Part shown: piece by piece, positions 7,099 to 8,290 of the stretch
Layout: the number at the start of each line of letters is the position of its first letter
How positions within the stretch are numbered: the first letter of the stretch is position 1
From: Planctomycetota bacterium
Lineage (GTDB): Bacteria; Planctomycetota; Planctomycetia; Pirellulales; Lacipirellulaceae
Length of the DNA stretch: 8,290 nucleotides
Reading direction: 5' to 3'
Assembly: GCA_013151315.1 (NCBI GenBank)
Contig: JAADIN010000260.1
Coordinates: 447-8,736 of the forward strand
Program-made: the position numbers and the translations under genes
The notes under the pieces: model-generated
Seen by the model: only the letters and a program-made list of their open reading frames with translations
The model's database searches: none
Told to the model about the DNA's origin: nothing

Positions 7099-7124
7099 TT
7101 TTAGCCCGGTGAGCTGGCACCCCC

Positions 7125-7153
7125 CCTCCGCCTCTGGCCCAGAAAGGGGGAGG
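7125..7153. repeat. G/C-tract hairpin upstream of the export gene
   Basis: CCTCC (7125-7129) pairs with GGAGG (7149-7153), CC (7131-7132) with GG (7147-7148), and TCTG (7133-7136) with CAGA (7140-7143) around a GCC loop. One G and an AAG are bulged. It follows a C7 run and lies just upstream of the direct repeats. No T-run follows on the plus strand, so a terminator is unlikely. Confidence 0.35.
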
Positions 7154-7155
7154 AA

Positions 7156-7219
7156 TTGCCGAGAGAAGTCAAAGTCGCTGTTAAGGTTTGCCGATTATAG
7201 AAGTTGTGACTGTTAATGG
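7156..7219 (+). promoter_or_regulatory. Direct repeat TTGCCGA-N16-TGTTAA, 32-bp period, promoter region of the export gene
   Basis: TTGCCGA at 7156-7162 and 7188-7194 is in each case followed 16 bases later by TGTTAA (7179-7184 and 7211-7216). The repeat period is 32 bp, about three helical turns, so both copies face the same side of the DNA. Read as -35/-10 pairs the hexamers TTGCCG and TGTTAA are exactly 17 bases apart, but the -10 match is poor (3 of 6 to TATAAT). They could be tandem promoters for a non-housekeeping sigma factor or paired operator sites. The second copy ends about 80 bases before the ATG. Confidence 0.4.
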
Positions 7220-7247
7220 TTTTTTGATGCCTAGCTGAAATTTGAAG

Positions 7248-7268
7248 GCCTGCTAGCAAGACGCAGGC
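7248..7268 (+). other. Small hairpin in the 5' leader of the export gene
   Basis: GCCTGC (7248-7253) and GCAGGC (7263-7268) form a perfect 6-bp stem with a 9-nt loop, and the palindrome GCTAGC overlaps the 5' arm. It lies 30 bases before the start codon. It may influence translation, but the case rests only on symmetry and position. Confidence 0.3.
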
Positions 7269-7298
7269 AATTCCTAAACCCCCTCGTTGTGAGATCCC

Positions 7299-8290
7299 AT
7301 GATGAAGTCGTGCCCTCGAATCTCCGTCGAAGTTGGCAAAATCATCGCTCTGTTGGCGCTGATGCTTGGGACCACGGGATGCACGGCTTTTCTAACGCCA
7401 CGCGACCCGTTTCCTGTGACGGCTCCCGAGCCACCCATGGAAAGTCTCGTGCCGCGTGAACTCGACAAGGTCACGCTGCCCATCTACGTGATCGAACCGC
7501 CAGACATCCTACTCATTGAAGGCGTAAAACTGGTTCCCAAGTCGCCTCACGAAATCGAAACCTTCGACGCAATACTCGTCCGTGTGGAAGGCGAGTTTGC
7601 TGAACAGCAAATCGATGATGCCTACAACGTCGACGCAGACGGCACGATCAACCTCGGGCCGACCTATGGACGTGTCAAGGTGGTCAAGCTCACGATCGAC
7701 GAATCGGAAGACGAAATTCGATCGCACTTGTCGCAGATTTTGTCCGACGTCGAAGTCTCGGTATCGCTCCTGCAATCGGCCGGGGCTCAACAGGTTACGG
7801 GGCAACATCTCGTTGGCCCCGACGGACGGGTCAACATGGGAACCTACGGCTCGGTTTTCATTGCCGGCTTGACCATTGATCAAGCGCGTGCCGCCATCGA
7901 ACAGCAATTGTCGAAAAAGTTGGAAGAGCCTGAGGTGTTTGTTGACATTCTCGCTTACAACAGCAAGGTCTACTACATCGTGACGCAAGGAGGCGGGTTT
8001 GGAGACAACGTGGCTCGCCTTCCGATTACTGGCAATGAATGTGTGCTCGACGCGGTGGCCAATGTGAGTGGCATCTCGCAAGTCTCCTCCAAGAAACTCT
8101 GGATTGCTCGACCTGCCCCCAACGGGGTGGGCTGCGAGCAAATCTTGCCTGTCAATTGGGACGACATTGCCCGAGGCGCCTCCACGGCAACCAACTATCA
8201 GCTCATGCCTGGAGATCGCCTGTATATCGCTGAGGCTCCCTTTCTCAAGTTCACCACCCTGGTGGGCAGAGGATTGCGACCCTTCGAGTC
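7299..8290 (+). CDS. Wza-like polysaccharide export lipoprotein, 3' end outside the window
   Basis: The first 330 codons of an outer-membrane polysaccharide export protein are present; no stop is reached. A short basic N-terminus and hydrophobic stretch (15-24) end in a lipobox-like LGTTGC with Cys28 as the likely lipidated residue, indicating export by Sec and lipoprotein anchoring. A poly-export domain begins near YVIEPPD (63-69). Two related units follow: DADGTINLG (112-120) to SVSLL (154-158), and GPDGRVNMG (173-181) to VFVDIL (213-218). A SLBB-type region then starts near residue 222 (SKVYYIVTQGG) and reaches the YQLMPGDRLYI segment (300-310). In Wza-type complexes these domains form the periplasmic rings of the export channel. 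An in-frame TGA at 7290-7292 bounds the start; ATG codons are adjacent at 7299 and 7302, and only a weak GTGAG lies upstream. The partner should be the Wzz/kinase-like protein at 2839-5145. Confidence 0.92.
   Translation, partial: MMKSCPRISVEVGKIIALLALMLGTTGCTAFLTPRDPFPVTAPEPPMESLVPRELDKVTLPIYVIEPPDILLIEGVKLVPKSPHEIETFDAILVRVEGEFAEQQIDDAYNVDADGTINLGPTYGRVKVVKLTIDESEDEIRSHLSQILSDVEVSVSLLQSAGAQQVTGQHLVGPDGRVNMGTYGSVFIAGLTIDQARAAIEQQLSKKLEEPEVFVDILAYNSKVYYIVTQGGGFGDNVARLPITGNECVLDAVANVSGISQVSSKKLWIARPAPNGVGCEQILPVNWDDIARGASTATNYQLMPGDRLYIAEAPFLKFTTLVGRGLRPFE

Larger units (their letters stand above)
6612..7298. other. Divergent intergenic region between exosortase and export lipoprotein
   Basis: Nearly 690 bases separate two divergently read genes, so promoters for both should lie here. 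Open frames of 66-119 residues occur on both strands (for example 6857-7216 plus, 6737-7048 minus), but they overlap each other, resemble no family I know and look accidental. For the exosortase, a minus-strand TAAAAT near 6777-6782 is a possible -10 without a good -35. The plus-strand half contains an 8-bp inverted repeat with a 53-base loop, a G/C-tract hairpin, a 32-bp-spaced direct repeat and a small hairpin before the lipoprotein start, listed separately. A 10-bp palindrome TTCCATGGAA lies at 6985-6994. I see no tRNA or known riboswitch. Confidence 0.55.

Noticed and set aside
7115..7130. TGGCAC followed by a C-tract as a sigma-54 promoter for the export gene
   Set aside because: The -24 half is perfect, but at the required distance the -12 half reads CTCC instead of TTGC and lacks the essential GC.
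7145..7160. AGGGGGA-GGAA-TTGCC as a second sigma-54 promoter
   Set aside because: The GG-N10-GC spacing is right only because of the G-tract; the -24 element otherwise mismatches.
6737..7216. Small open frames on both strands in the divergent intergenic region
   Set aside because: They overlap each other on opposite strands, lack ribosome binding sites and family resemblance, and run through inverted repeats. I looked for a PEP-CTERM sorting signal in them and found none.

Overview
The window reads as an accessory chromosomal stretch of a planctomycete, probably of the Pirellulaceae/Pirellulales kind. This is inferred from three things: the gene style (a fused Wzz-BY-kinase-type protein, a two-repeat polysaccharide export lipoprotein, an exosortase), long structured intergenic regions with weak Shine-Dalgarno signals, and an ATTCGTNNN nonamer array between genes. 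No 16S or other marker is present, so the assignment is tentative. Base composition looks like mid-50s % GC by eye; it was not counted.

Layout. Positions 1-370 hold no gene: a 9-bp-period repeat, a strong GC hairpin and a stem-loop that ends the neighbouring gene. 371-2662 (minus) is an RND/MMPL-family membrane transporter of 763 residues. 2663-2838 carries a perfect 14-bp hairpin (likely terminator of the next gene) and a promoter-like sequence for the transporter. 2839-5145 (minus) is a 768-residue Wzz/BY-kinase-type chain-length and assembly protein. 5146-5507 is a dense regulatory interval: a sigma-54-type promoter, an upstream dyad, two abutting leader hairpins and a 15-bp inverted repeat. 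About 5508-6611 (minus) is an exosortase with an intact Cys-Arg-His triad. 6612-7298 is a divergent intergenic region with inverted and direct repeats. From 7299 to the window end (plus) runs the first 330 codons of a Wza-like outer-membrane polysaccharide export lipoprotein.

Together the genes point to an exopolysaccharide/exosortase locus. The export lipoprotein and the Wzz-like inner-membrane protein would form the export path across the envelope. The exosortase would process PEP-CTERM-type surface proteins, though no substrate protein lies in the window. The MMPL transporter may move a lipid or other hydrophobic cargo, but nothing here identifies it.

Two things deserve attention. First, the kinase-like domain has lost the Walker A lysine (Cys577), has Asp in place of the first Arg of the ExxRxxR oligomerisation motif, and contains no tyrosine after residue 494, so it looks like a pseudokinase. 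Second, its upstream region combines a near-consensus sigma-54 promoter, a candidate activator dyad and a leader with a possible competing-helix arrangement.
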